Below are positions 8,198 to 16,437 of a stretch of DNA of 64,000 nt, piece by piece. The notes under the pieces are model-generated. The model searched no databases. It had not been told where the DNA came from and worked only from the letters and a program-made list of their open reading frames with translations. Position 1 is the first letter of the stretch. Each line of letters starts with the position of its first letter. Source of the stretch: Cellulosimicrobium cellulans (GTDB lineage: Bacteria; Actinomycetota; Actinomycetes; Actinomycetales; Cellulomonadaceae); the NCBI RefSeq assembly GCF_024124905.1, contig NZ_JAMXST010000001.1:372001-436000 (forward strand), given 5' to 3'. A program made the translations under genes and the position numbers.

Positions 8198-9210
8198 GCG
8201 CACCGGCCGGGCACATCGAGCTGGAGCGGGCGGTGGACTCCATCATGGTCGGCAACCGGCATCGCACGGACCTGGGCGACATCGACGCGCTCGCGGCGTC
8301 GATCGACCGGGACGGTCTGTTGCAGCCGCCGACGATCACCCCGGACGGGGTGCTGGTGTGCGGGGCGCGCCGGATGGCCGCGATCAAGAAGCTCGGCTGG
8401 CGCCGCGTCAGCGTGTGGGTGCGCTCCGGTATCTCGGACCGGCTGGGGCATCTGCTGGCCGAGCAGGACGACAACCAGCTCCACAAGCCGCTCACCCCGA
8501 TCGAGGCCGCCGCCTTGTACCGGGAGATCAAGGAACTCATGGCCGAGGACGCCGCACGCCGCAAGGCCAAGACCCAGTTCCACGAGGGCCACGAGCCCGG
8601 AAAGCATGGTCCCGCCGATTCAGCGGGACCATCGGACTCGCACCAGCTTGGGGATGCTCGTGCGCAGGCGGCGCGGATGGTGACCGGCTCGGCGTCCTAT
8701 AGCCGGCTGGAACAGATCGGGTACGTGCGACGCTTGGCTGACGACCCGACTGCCTCCGAGGCGGTGCGCGCCCAGGCGCGAGACGGAGTGACGCAGATCG
8801 AGGCCGGCGCGGCGGTCAACCCGATCTTCCAGCGCCTTCACGACGCCCAAGCCGAGGCCGACAGCGAGCGAGACCGGCGGTTGCACGAGCTGGCCGACGA
8901 GGCCCTGGCCCGCGTCGACGCCGCCAAGACCAGCAAGGCCAGCAAGCCGGCCCCACCGAAGCGTCGACCAGCCGCCGAGGACGAGGGACCGGCGCGGTAC
9001 CCGGTGCGCGCGTTCGTGCTGACCTGGGGCGACCTGGAAGCGTGGTGGACCCACTACGACATGGACGAGCTGGCCGTCGAGCTCACCGACGAGCAGGCCG
9101 AGGCGTTCTTCGCCACCGTCGACGGCACCACCGAGTTCGCCGACCAGCTCCGCACCGCCCGCACCACCGTCGCTGAGTCGGCGGGCCGGCCGCTGCTGCG
9201 CGCCCTCTGA
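8194..9210 (+). CDS. ParB/Srx-fold nuclease-like protein
   Basis: 338 residues. The first ~110 residues have the ParB N-terminal pattern: a rxxLGDIDALAASIDRDGLLQP strand-helix, then LVCGARRMAAIKKLGWRRV (the GxRR box) and AEQDDNQLHKPLTPIE. A helical middle and an acidic C-terminal domain follow. Such proteins on mobile elements act in partition or as DNA-binding/CTPase factors. No ParA partner is encoded next to it; the chromosomal ParA at 58.5 kb belongs to another locus. ATGA overlap with the gene upstream. Confidence 0.8.
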   Translation: MSAPAGHIELERAVDSIMVGNRHRTDLGDIDALAASIDRDGLLQPPTITPDGVLVCGARRMAAIKKLGWRRVSVWVRSGISDRLGHLLAEQDDNQLHKPLTPIEAAALYREIKELMAEDAARRKAKTQFHEGHEPGKHGPADSAGPSDSHQLGDARAQAARMVTGSASYSRLEQIGYVRRLADDPTASEAVRAQARDGVTQIEAGAAVNPIFQRLHDAQAEADSERDRRLHELADEALARVDAAKTSKASKPAPPKRRPAAEDEGPARYPVRAFVLTWGDLEAWWTHYDMDELAVELTDEQAEAFFATVDGTTEFADQLRTARTTVAESAGRPLLRAL

Positions 9211-9251
9211 TGCACCGGTAGGGCCAGTCACCGGCGGGCTCACCTCTGGGC

Positions 9252-9941
9252 ATGAAGACGAATCTCGCTTCCTGGTCCCGTGGCCGACTCATCGCGGTGA
9301 TCGCCGCCGGCCTCGTGCTGCTGCTCCTGATCGGCGTCGGCGTGTATGGGCTCATCACCGGCCCACGACAGCCCACCGATCGCGCGCCCGATCCGGCTCC
9401 GACCATCACCGCTCCGGGTGAGTCCGAGCCCGGCAAACCGGGGCCGCCGCGGGTGATCCCCTCGCACGACCCGGATGAGTTCGCCCGCAATGTCGCTGAG
9501 GCGCTGTTCGCCTGGGACACCGGCTCCGGGCTGATGCCGCTGGATTACTCCGCCGCGATCTTGGAGGTCGGGGACCCCTCCGGCCATGAGCAGGCGGGCC
9601 TCGCCGCCGACATCGCGTCCTATCTGCCGTCGCGGGAGGCGTGGATCGAGCTGCGCAAGTACGCCACCACCCAGCATCTCACCATCGAGTCCTCGTTCGT
9701 GCCCCAAGCATGGGACACCGCGGTTGAGCAGGCCCAGTCCGGCCAGCTCCCGCGTGGTGCGACCGCGATCACGATCGAAGGAACCCGGCACCGCGAGGGC
9801 GTCTGGAACGGCGAACCCGTCACCAGCGAGCACCCCGTGGCCTTCACCGTGTTTCTGGCCTGCCCGCCCCCCGCGCCGGAGTTCCGCACCGGCCCGTGTC
9901 ACGTGCTGCGCCTGTCGCAGCTCGACAACCCGCTGCGATGA
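9252..9941 (+). CDS. VirB8/TcpC-like conjugal transfer protein
   Basis: 229 residues. There is a short cytoplasmic N-terminus, one transmembrane helix (about 13-36), a Pro-rich stretch, then a soluble external domain of ~170 residues with the alternating helix/strand pattern of the NTF2-like fold of VirB8/TcpC proteins. The position at the head of the type IV secretion block supports this assignment, which is otherwise based on topology. The ATG overlaps one copy of the recurring CACCTG junction motif. Confidence 0.6.
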   Translation: MKTNLASWSRGRLIAVIAAGLVLLLLIGVGVYGLITGPRQPTDRAPDPAPTITAPGESEPGKPGPPRVIPSHDPDEFARNVAEALFAWDTGSGLMPLDYSAAILEVGDPSGHEQAGLAADIASYLPSREAWIELRKYATTQHLTIESSFVPQAWDTAVEQAQSGQLPRGATAITIEGTRHREGVWNGEPVTSEHPVAFTVFLACPPPAPEFRTGPCHVLRLSQLDNPLR

Positions 9942-9954
9942 CAGAAGGCACGCC

Positions 9955-11586
9955 GTGGTCAAGAAGCTCCTCATCCTCGGACTCGCCTTCGTCCTGTTCG
10001 GCCCTGCCTGTGTCCTGATGGCGATCGGCGTGCTGATGAACCCCGCCGCCGCGAACTGCGCCGTCCCCGGCGGCAGCGTCACCGTGGGCAACGTCCCCGA
10101 TTCGTTAACCGTCACCACGCAAGACGGCACCACGTTCACGCTGAACAAGACCCAGCTCACGCACGCGGCCACGATCATCACTGTCGGCGGCGGCATCGAG
10201 GGCGTCGGCCGGCCCGGCATCAAGATCGCGCTGATGGCCGCGCTCACCGAGAGCACCCTGCGCCAGCTCGCCAACACCAGTGCCTACCCCGAGTCCGCGA
10301 ACTACCCCAACGACGGCAACGGCGGCGACCACGACTCCCTCGGCCTGTTCCAGATGCGCCCGCAATCCGGGTGGGGAACCGTCGCGGAGCTGATGGACAC
10401 GAACTATCAGGCCCGCGCGTTCTACGGCGGACCCGATGGACCTAACTATCCCTCGCCGCGGGGCCTGCTGGACATCCCCGGCTGGGCCCAGATGGACCCC
10501 GGCGAGGCCGCGCAAGCCGTCGAGGTCAGTGCCTACCCTGACCGCTACCGCAACTACGAGCCGGTCGCCGAACGCATCCTCGACGCTCTCACCGGCGCGA
10601 CGGGTGCGGCTGGCCCGGCCACCGCCTCGGTGGTGACCGGTCCGGTCGCGGAGTCCTCGCGGGTCGTGTTCCCGCTCCCCGAGGGAACTTGGGTGCTCAC
10701 CAGCGAGTTCGGGCCGCGTATCCATCCGATCACCGGGGAACCGTCGTTCCACACCGGCACCGACTTCGCCGCACCGGACGGCACGCCGATCCTCGCCGCC
10801 GCAGACGGGACCGTGACCGTGGCCGAGTTCTCCGGCGGCTACGGCGGACTCATTGTCATCGAGCACCAGATCGACGGGCAGACCGTGGCGACCGCCTACG
10901 CGCATATGTGGCAGTCCGGCATCCTCGTCGCGGCCGGAGATCGTGTGACCGCGGGCCAGCACATCGGCGATGTCGGCAGCTCCGGGAACAGCACGGGGCC
11001 ACACCTGCATTTCGAGGTCCGGCCCGGCGGCACGAGCGGCGAGGCCGTCGACGCGGCCAAGTGGCTTAACGACCACAACGCGGTCGACCTGCCCGAAGCC
11101 ACGGTCGGCAGCCCGAACGAGTGCAGTTCCGGTGGAGCGCCGGGCGATCCCGCCCCGCTGGACGGCGACCCCGACCAGATGGTCGATGACCCCACCAGCG
11201 ACGGGCAGATCACCGCGCGGATGGCGCACGTCATGGCCCAAGCCCGTGCCGCGTTCCCCGACAGCTCCTGGGCCTGCTACTCGCCCCGGCCCGGCACAAC
11301 GTCAGAGCACCCGCTGGGCCGGGCGTGTGACATCACGTTCGGGAACCCGATCGGGACGCACCCGACGCCCGCGCAGCTCGAGGACGGGTGGCGGGTGACG
11401 AACTGGATGAAGGACCACGCCGAGTCGCTGGGCGTGGAGTACCTGATCTGGCAGGGCCAAATCTGGTCCCTGGCCCGCGACGCCGAAGGCTGGCGCCCCT
11501 ACAACGGCGGCGGGATGCACGACCCCGGCGACGTGACCGGCGGCCATTACGACCACCTGCACGTCACCGTCAGGGCCGGTTCGTGA
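9955..11586 (+). CDS. Three-domain conjugative cell-wall hydrolase (transglycosylase-like, M23 peptidase, D,D-peptidase-like)
   Basis: 543 residues with an N-terminal membrane anchor (4-30). Residues ~70-215 resemble a lytic transglycosylase, with Glu99 in ALTEST and the SLGLFQMRP segment. Residues ~235-370 are an M23 endopeptidase with His266/Asp270 (HTGTDF) and His350-x-His352 (PHLHFEV). Residues ~415-543 form a further domain with HPLGRACDITFG and YDHLHVTV, resembling D-Ala-D-Ala carboxypeptidase-type folds. Such enzymes open the peptidoglycan for the transfer channel. The GTG at 9955 was chosen as the first start upstream of the signal anchor, preceded by AGAAGG. Confidence 0.85.
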   Translation: MVKKLLILGLAFVLFGPACVLMAIGVLMNPAAANCAVPGGSVTVGNVPDSLTVTTQDGTTFTLNKTQLTHAATIITVGGGIEGVGRPGIKIALMAALTESTLRQLANTSAYPESANYPNDGNGGDHDSLGLFQMRPQSGWGTVAELMDTNYQARAFYGGPDGPNYPSPRGLLDIPGWAQMDPGEAAQAVEVSAYPDRYRNYEPVAERILDALTGATGAAGPATASVVTGPVAESSRVVFPLPEGTWVLTSEFGPRIHPITGEPSFHTGTDFAAPDGTPILAAADGTVTVAEFSGGYGGLIVIEHQIDGQTVATAYAHMWQSGILVAAGDRVTAGQHIGDVGSSGNSTGPHLHFEVRPGGTSGEAVDAAKWLNDHNAVDLPEATVGSPNECSSGGAPGDPAPLDGDPDQMVDDPTSDGQITARMAHVMAQARAAFPDSSWACYSPRPGTTSEHPLGRACDITFGNPIGTHPTPAQLEDGWRVTNWMKDHAESLGVEYLIWQGQIWSLARDAEGWRPYNGGGMHDPGDVTGGHYDHLHVTVRAGS

Positions 11587-11852
11587 TGGAAGTGTTCCCC
11601 GACTTCGACGGGCTCGGAGGCATCGGTGATCTGAAACAGGTCATCGGCGCCCTGCTGATGTTCGTGCTCATCGTCGCGGTGCTCATGGTCATCGTCTCGG
11701 CGATCTGCTGGGCGCTGGGCGCCTCGCACGGCAACCACTCGCTTGCCTCCAAGGGCCGGGTCGGGGTGCTCGTCGGCGTCGGCGCCGCCGCGCTCGCCGG
11801 CGCGGGGGTGGCGTGGGTGAACTGGCTCATCGCCCTCGGCCAACAGCTCTGA
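11586..11852 (+). CDS. DUF6112-type small membrane protein, copy 1
   Basis: 88 residues with two transmembrane helices (about 17-40 and 57-80) joined by a basic loop (SKGRVGVLVGVG). The order acidic N-terminus, helix, basic loop, helix is that of small pilin-like/VirB2-VirB3-like proteins in actinobacterial ICEs. The start overlaps the hydrolase stop (TGATG). A second, diverged copy follows at 11978. Confidence 0.7.
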   Translation: MEVFPDFDGLGGIGDLKQVIGALLMFVLIVAVLMVIVSAICWALGASHGNHSLASKGRVGVLVGVGAAALAGAGVAWVNWLIALGQQL

Positions 11853-11868
11853 TCCTCCGTCGCCAGCA

Positions 11869-11899
11869 GGCCCGCTCTCTGCGTTGGGAGCGGGCCTTT
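11869..11899 (+). terminator. Hairpin with T-run inside the transfer operon
   Basis: GGCCCGCTC (11869-11877) pairs perfectly with GAGCGGGCC (11888-11896) around a 10-nt loop and is followed by TTT. It lies between the two DUF6112-type genes. Because the downstream genes are on the same strand it may be an attenuator or mRNA-processing/stability hairpin that lowers expression of the distal genes relative to copy 1. Confidence 0.6.
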
Positions 11900-11977
11900 C
11901 GTCTGCCCGGTCTCGCCAGTCGCTCCCTGGTTCACCTCGTCGCCACAAGCCATTCGCTCAGCGAGGGAGTAACCGCC

Positions 11978-12247
11978 GTGATCGACATCGACCCCAACAG
12001 CTCGGGACTGCCCGGCATCGACCAGCTCCGCACCATCGTTGGCGCCGTGATGACGGTCGGCCTCATCCTCTCCGTACTGGCGCTAATCGTCTCCGCGATC
12101 GTCTGGGCCTACGGCGCCAACAGCTCGAACCCGCATCTGGCGGGCAGGGGCAAGCTGGGCGTTCTCATCTCCTGCGGTGCCGCGGTGATCTGCGGCGCGG
12201 CGGTGACGCTCGTGAACTTCTTCTGGAACGTCGGCCAGGCTGTATAG
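11978..12247 (+). CDS. DUF6112-type small membrane protein, copy 2
   Basis: 89 residues from a GTG with a GGGAG ribosome site. It has the same layout as the previous gene: a short acidic N-terminus (DPNSSGLPGIDQLRTIVGAV), two helices and a basic loop (RGKLGVLISCG). The two are clearly tandem paralogues, suggesting a two-subunit pilus or channel component. Confidence 0.7.
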   Translation: MIDIDPNSSGLPGIDQLRTIVGAVMTVGLILSVLALIVSAIVWAYGANSSNPHLAGRGKLGVLISCGAAVICGAAVTLVNFFWNVGQAV

Positions 12248-12275
12248 GGCCGCCGGTCACCGCAGGAGATTTGAG

Positions 12276-13607
12276 ATGGGTGTCTGCGACGTTCCCGTGA
12301 TTTCGACCGTCTGCGACGTGGCGGGCGAGGCTGCCGCGACGGTCGTGGCTGCCCCGTTCGACTGGCTCGCCCAGGCGATGGGCGGCGCGGCCGGCTGGCT
12401 GATCGAGGCGATGTGGGCCGTGTTCGACACGACCACGCTGGTCGATGTCCAGACGGACGGGTTCACCAGCGTCTACAACCTGATCTTCGGCATCGGCGTC
12501 TTCCTCGTCCTGATCTTCTTCTGCCTGCAACTCATCACCGGGCTGATCCGCCGCGACCCGACCGCGCTGTCCAGAGCCGCGCTCGGCGCGGCGAAATCGG
12601 TGCTGGGCGCGTTCGTGGTCGTCACGCTGACCGCGCTCGCACTGGAAATCGTGGACCAGCTCAGCATCGGCATCATCCAGACGTCCGGCGAGACCACCGA
12701 GACGATGGGCGACAAGATCATCCTGCTCGCCGCCGGGCTCAGCGGCATCAACATCGCCGCGCCCGGCGTCGGCGCGATCGTCACGATCTTCCTGGCCGGG
12801 CTGATGATCGCCGCCGTCGCGATCGTCTGGTTCAGCCTGCTGATCCGCAAGGCGCTGCTGCTGGTCGGCGTGGTGCTGGCACCGATCGCGTTCGCCGGCG
12901 CGTCCTGGGACGCCACCAAAGGATGGATCGGGAAATGGGCGGCGTTCGTGATCGCCCTCATCATCAGCAAGCTCGTGCTCGTCGTCATCTTCTTGCTGGC
13001 GATCACGCAGATCGCCACCCCGATCGAGCTGGACATCGCCGCCGTCACCGAACCGATCACCGGCATCGTGCTCATGGGCATCGCGGCCTTCGCGCCCTAC
13101 ATGGTCTACCGCTTCGTGTCGTTCGTGGGCTTCGACCTGTACCAGCAGATGGGCACCGAGCAGGAGGCCAAGAACGCGCTCAACCGTCCCGTCCCGATCC
13201 CCTCCAAGCCCCAAGGCGGCGGCGAGCCCAAGAAGGTTCTCGAAGACCCCAATGACGGCGCGTCGGACGCAGGATCAGGTGGCACGCCTCCGCCGTCGCC
13301 CGCCCCGGCGCAGGCACCTGCCGCGGCCGGCGGTGAAACCGTGGGCGCCGAAGCCGGCGCCTCCGCCGCGGGCGCGGGACCGGCGGCAGCCGTCGTGGTC
13401 GGAGCGAAGGTCGCCAAGGATGCCGCCGAGGCCGGGCCGAAGGCCGGGCACGCGGTGGCCGGTCAGGCCGAGACCGCCGCCGACGCCGCAGGCGGGCAGA
13501 ACGGCGGCACCCCGCCGCCGTCGCAGACGCCCCCGCCGTCCACGCCGCAGCCGAGGACGCCCACGGAGCCGTCCAACCCCACGGCATCGCCGTGGGGCAA
13601 GGAGTGA
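12276..13607 (+). CDS. VirB6/TrbL-like polytopic conjugal transfer protein
   Basis: 443 residues. Residues ~1-300 contain about six hydrophobic helices, with one long periplasmic loop and an amphipathic N-terminus, as in VirB6/TrbL inner-membrane channel proteins. The C-terminal ~140 residues are Pro/Ala/Gly-rich and disordered. Helix count and position between the small membrane proteins and SCO6880-type gene are the evidence; no catalytic motif is expected. Confidence 0.75.
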   Translation: MGVCDVPVISTVCDVAGEAAATVVAAPFDWLAQAMGGAAGWLIEAMWAVFDTTTLVDVQTDGFTSVYNLIFGIGVFLVLIFFCLQLITGLIRRDPTALSRAALGAAKSVLGAFVVVTLTALALEIVDQLSIGIIQTSGETTETMGDKIILLAAGLSGINIAAPGVGAIVTIFLAGLMIAAVAIVWFSLLIRKALLLVGVVLAPIAFAGASWDATKGWIGKWAAFVIALIISKLVLVVIFLLAITQIATPIELDIAAVTEPITGIVLMGIAAFAPYMVYRFVSFVGFDLYQQMGTEQEAKNALNRPVPIPSKPQGGGEPKKVLEDPNDGASDAGSGGTPPPSPAPAQAPAAAGGETVGAEAGASAAGAGPAAAVVVGAKVAKDAAEAGPKAGHAVAGQAETAADAAGGQNGGTPPPSQTPPPSTPQPRTPTEPSNPTASPWGKE

Positions 13608-13613
13608 CCACCC

Positions 13614-15080
13614 ATGCCCACCACGGACCAGAAGACACCCGGTAGCGAGCTGACGCCGATGAAGTTCAGCCGACTCACCCGCCGAGGGGTGCTGCTCGGC
13701 CTCTCGGTCGCGCAGCTCATCACCCTCGGCATCGGCGGCCTGGCGCTGCTGGCCGCGTTCTACGGCGGCGCCGGGATGCTGCTGGTCTACACCGCCCCGG
13801 TCTGGCTGCTCGCGGTCGTGCTGACCTGGGTGCCCATCGCTGGGAGGCCGATGGTCGAATGGCTCCCTGTCGCGCTCTGGTGGCTGTGGCGCTCCACCGG
13901 CGGGCAACTGCTCTACCGGCGGCGGATCGTCAAGCCCCGCCCTGCCGGAAGTCTCGCGCTGCCCGGTGACATGGCCCGGCTTCGGGAGCACCTGGACCCC
14001 GAGACCGGGGCGTGCATGATCCACGACCCCCGCCAGGCAACCTTGACGGTCGTGACGGAAGTGACCCATCCGGCATTCATCCTGCTCGACCCCGGCGAGC
14101 AAGAGCGCCGCGTCACCTCCTGGGGGCGAGTGCTCGCCACGGTCTGCCGGTCCGGGCGGATCGCGACCCTGCAAGTGCTCGAACGAACCCTGCCCGACTC
14201 CGGTAGCGGGCTGGCCGAGTGGTGGGCCGAGCACGGCACCGACGACGGCTCCTGGGCCGCGACCACCTACCGCGAACTGATCGAGCGGGCCGGCCCCGCC
14301 GGGGAACGGCACGCCACCACGGTCAGCCTCTCCCTGGACATGAAGGTCGCCTCCCAGCAGATCAGGACCGCCGGCGGCGGCATCCGCGGCGCCGCCGCGG
14401 TGCTCCGGCAGGAGATGGCGACGCTGGTCGCCGCGCTGCGTTCGGCGGACTTGACCCCTTCGGGGTGGCTCGGCCCCGGTCAGGTCGCGGTCATCCTCCG
14501 CTCGGCGTATGACCCGGCCGTGGCCGCCACCTTGGAGCGCCACGGGCGGCTCGGGCAGGAGCTCGCCGCCGCCGGCCCGGTCGCGGTCACCGAGACCTGG
14601 GGCAACCTGCGCACCGACTCCGCCTGGCACACCGTGCTGTGGGTCTCGGAGTGGCCCCGCAGCCTCGTCTATCCGGGGTTCCTCGCGCCGGTGCTGCTCT
14701 CCACCGGCATCCAACGGGCTGTGTCGCTGATCTACACCCCGATGCGCTCGGACCAGGCGGCCCGCGACATCCGCAAGAAGAAGGTCGAACACATCTCCGA
14801 TGCGGCCCAGCGCGCCCGAATCGGGCAGATCGAGGACGCCGCGCAGACCGCCGAATACCAAGACGTTCTCCAGCAGGAAGCCGACCTGACCGCCGGCCAC
14901 GGGATTCTACGGGTCTCCGGGCTCATCTCCGTCTCCGCCCCCAGCGTCGACGAGCTGGAAGCCGCAGTCGCCGCGATCGAACAAGCCTCGATCCAAGCCT
15001 CCTGCGAGACCCGAAGGCTCGTCGGCCAGCAAGCCGTCGCGTTCACGGCGGCCGCGCTGCCGCTGTGCCGCACGGTGTGA
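13614..15080 (+). CDS. SCO6880-family conjugal transfer protein (PrgI-like plus VirB4 N-domain-like)
   Basis: 488 residues. Two transmembrane helices near residues 28-70 follow a short basic N-terminus (MKFSRLTRRGVLLGLSVAQ), as in PrgI/VirB3 proteins. The rest is soluble, with the VirB4 N-terminal-domain-like ATLTVVTEVTHP and SVSAPSVDELEAAVAAIE segments. The matching ATPase domain is in a separate gene at 16434, so VirB3/VirB4 functions appear split across two polypeptides. It follows the VirB6-like gene by 6 nt. Confidence 0.8.
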   Translation: MPTTDQKTPGSELTPMKFSRLTRRGVLLGLSVAQLITLGIGGLALLAAFYGGAGMLLVYTAPVWLLAVVLTWVPIAGRPMVEWLPVALWWLWRSTGGQLLYRRRIVKPRPAGSLALPGDMARLREHLDPETGACMIHDPRQATLTVVTEVTHPAFILLDPGEQERRVTSWGRVLATVCRSGRIATLQVLERTLPDSGSGLAEWWAEHGTDDGSWAATTYRELIERAGPAGERHATTVSLSLDMKVASQQIRTAGGGIRGAAAVLRQEMATLVAALRSADLTPSGWLGPGQVAVILRSAYDPAVAATLERHGRLGQELAAAGPVAVTETWGNLRTDSAWHTVLWVSEWPRSLVYPGFLAPVLLSTGIQRAVSLIYTPMRSDQAARDIRKKKVEHISDAAQRARIGQIEDAAQTAEYQDVLQQEADLTAGHGILRVSGLISVSAPSVDELEAAVAAIEQASIQASCETRRLVGQQAVAFTAAALPLCRTV

Positions 15081-15107
15081 CCGGCGCGCTCACCTGGCAG
15101 GCATCCC
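15081..15107. repeat. Recurring GC-rich CACCTG junction motif (one of five copies)
   Basis: CCGGCGCGCTCACCTGGC here recurs in related form at 9231-9257, 15950-15974, 32524-32548 and 36133-36157, always in a gap between ICE genes and often ending in GCCATGAA or GGCATGAA at a start codon. The core is CACCTG (CACCTC in the first copy) preceded by a GGCG-type block. It might be a regulator site or a junction of gene-module exchange; no function is known. Confidence 0.5.
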
Positions 15108-15130
15108 ACCCTCGTTGAAGGAGGCCCGTG

Positions 15131-15928
15131 ATGCCGACATACACGAACCCGACCAGCGACGCCAGCGATGCCTACGAGGCGTTGCGCGGTCTGGCTCACG
15201 CCAGCCGTAGCTTCGAGGACCCGTCCGAGACCTACGTGGTGATCGGTGAGCTGTTGGGCGGGCTGCGATCGCTGCGGCAGGTGCTCGACCAGCTCGCCGC
15301 CGCCCATCTGAGCCGGCAGCATCACGTCACCGACGAGTCCCGCGAGTACAGCGGCGGTGCGGCCGAGGCGCTGGCCGCAGCGGATGAGCTGCACCAGGCC
15401 GGCACGCTCATCGACCAGGCCGACGACCGCCTGAGCGCGGCCATGACCCACTCGGGCCGGATCGTGTGGAACCCGCAGGACCGGATGGTGGAGCGGTGGG
15501 TTGGCGTCGTGTTCCTCCAAGGCGAGGAAACCGACCGGGTGATCGACCTCATCGACGCCCACGGGGTCGAGGCGGGGATCGAGCATCTGTCGGCGTGGGA
15601 CTACGGCGAGGAGACCACGAACGCCGCCTTGGAGAACGGCGACGTTCACGACACCGCCCCGGTCTATCCCGGTGACCGGCAGGCCGAGACCGGCGACTAC
15701 GCGATGACCTACAACGCGATGGCCGGGCACGTCGCCCTGTACCGGCGGCACCTGATCCGTGCCGAGGACGCCATCGACAAAGAAGCAGGGGCGCACGTCC
15801 CGGCCCGCCGCCCGACGACAGGCCGTGAGCGAGAGACGGCCGGGCGGCGTAGCGCCGTCCGTGACGGGGGCTGGTTCGAGCATCCCGGCGTCGCCGCCGT
15901 CAAGCAGGCCCGCGGGCTGTCGCTCTGA
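15131..15928 (+). CDS. Conserved ICE protein of unknown function (265 aa)
   Basis: Not recognised. Residues ~1-110 are helical (LRSLRQVLDQLAAAHLSRQ). Residues ~120-200 contain an acidic region (WVGVVFLQGEETDRVIDLID) with alternating strand and helix, and the C-terminus is basic and disordered. The two halves look like separate modules, so a fusion is possible. The ATG has an AAGGAGG ribosome site 7 nt upstream; a GTG directly before it is the alternative. It sits between the SCO6880-type and VirB4-like genes. Confidence 0.6.
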   Translation: MPTYTNPTSDASDAYEALRGLAHASRSFEDPSETYVVIGELLGGLRSLRQVLDQLAAAHLSRQHHVTDESREYSGGAAEALAAADELHQAGTLIDQADDRLSAAMTHSGRIVWNPQDRMVERWVGVVFLQGEETDRVIDLIDAHGVEAGIEHLSAWDYGEETTNAALENGDVHDTAPVYPGDRQAETGDYAMTYNAMAGHVALYRRHLIRAEDAIDKEAGAHVPARRPTTGRERETAGRRSAVRDGGWFEHPGVAAVKQARGLSL

Positions 15929-15969
15929 CATAGCCACCACGGAGACGTGCCGGCGCGCACCTGCCCGCC

Positions 15970-16437
15970 ATGAACAGCGCAGACCCCACCGCTTCGATGT
16001 CCCGGCACGTCGGGACGCTCACCTTGACCGTCTGGCCGGACTCGCCGCTGGGCGAGCACCAGCGATATGCCTACCGCATCGAGGACACCGCGACCGGGCA
16101 GACGCTCGTCGGCCGGGACCTGTTCACCGGCGCCGGAGCGCCGGTCGCCCCGGACCGCGCGATGCGCGACCTCGCCGCCTTCCTGGCAGCGGCCGGCGAC
16201 GCCCGCCAGTACGCCATCGACAACCCCGGCAGCAGGCCCGAGCATGAGTGCCTGTTTCCCGGATGGGTCGCGGAGGCCGCTCGCCAGAACGCGGACGCGC
16301 TGGCACCGCTCGGCATCGAGGGCCCGCCGCAGCCCAAGCCGGACATGCCACAGCAGCCTCGCCCGGCGCCGGACTCGTCATGGTTCGACCGTCCCGCCGG
16401 CGGTTGGGTCTCCGGGACGCGGGGGCGGTCGTTGTGA
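15970..16437 (+). CDS. Conserved ICE protein (155 aa, unknown)
   Basis: Not recognised. It begins with a beta-rich stretch (HVGTLTLTVWPDSPLGEHQR) and ends with a Pro-rich tail that includes WFDRPAGGWVSG. The tail resembles the C-terminus of the preceding gene product (GGWFEHPGVAAVKQARG), suggesting a shared docking tail. The start codon is embedded in a copy of the CACCTG junction motif. The stop overlaps the VirB4-like GTG. Confidence 0.6.
   Translation: MNSADPTASMSRHVGTLTLTVWPDSPLGEHQRYAYRIEDTATGQTLVGRDLFTGAGAPVAPDRAMRDLAAFLAAAGDARQYAIDNPGSRPEHECLFPGWVAEAARQNADALAPLGIEGPPQPKPDMPQQPRPAPDSSWFDRPAGGWVSGTRGRSL

Noticed and set aside
8194-9210. ParB as part of a ParAB plasmid partition system
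   Set aside because: No ParA gene adjoins it; the ParA at 58.5 kb belongs to the host scpAB locus, so a plasmid-type partition pair is not supported.
11853-11977. End of the transfer operon at the hairpin
   Set aside because: The following gene is a paralogue of the preceding one and the transfer genes continue in the same direction, so the hairpin is more likely an attenuator.
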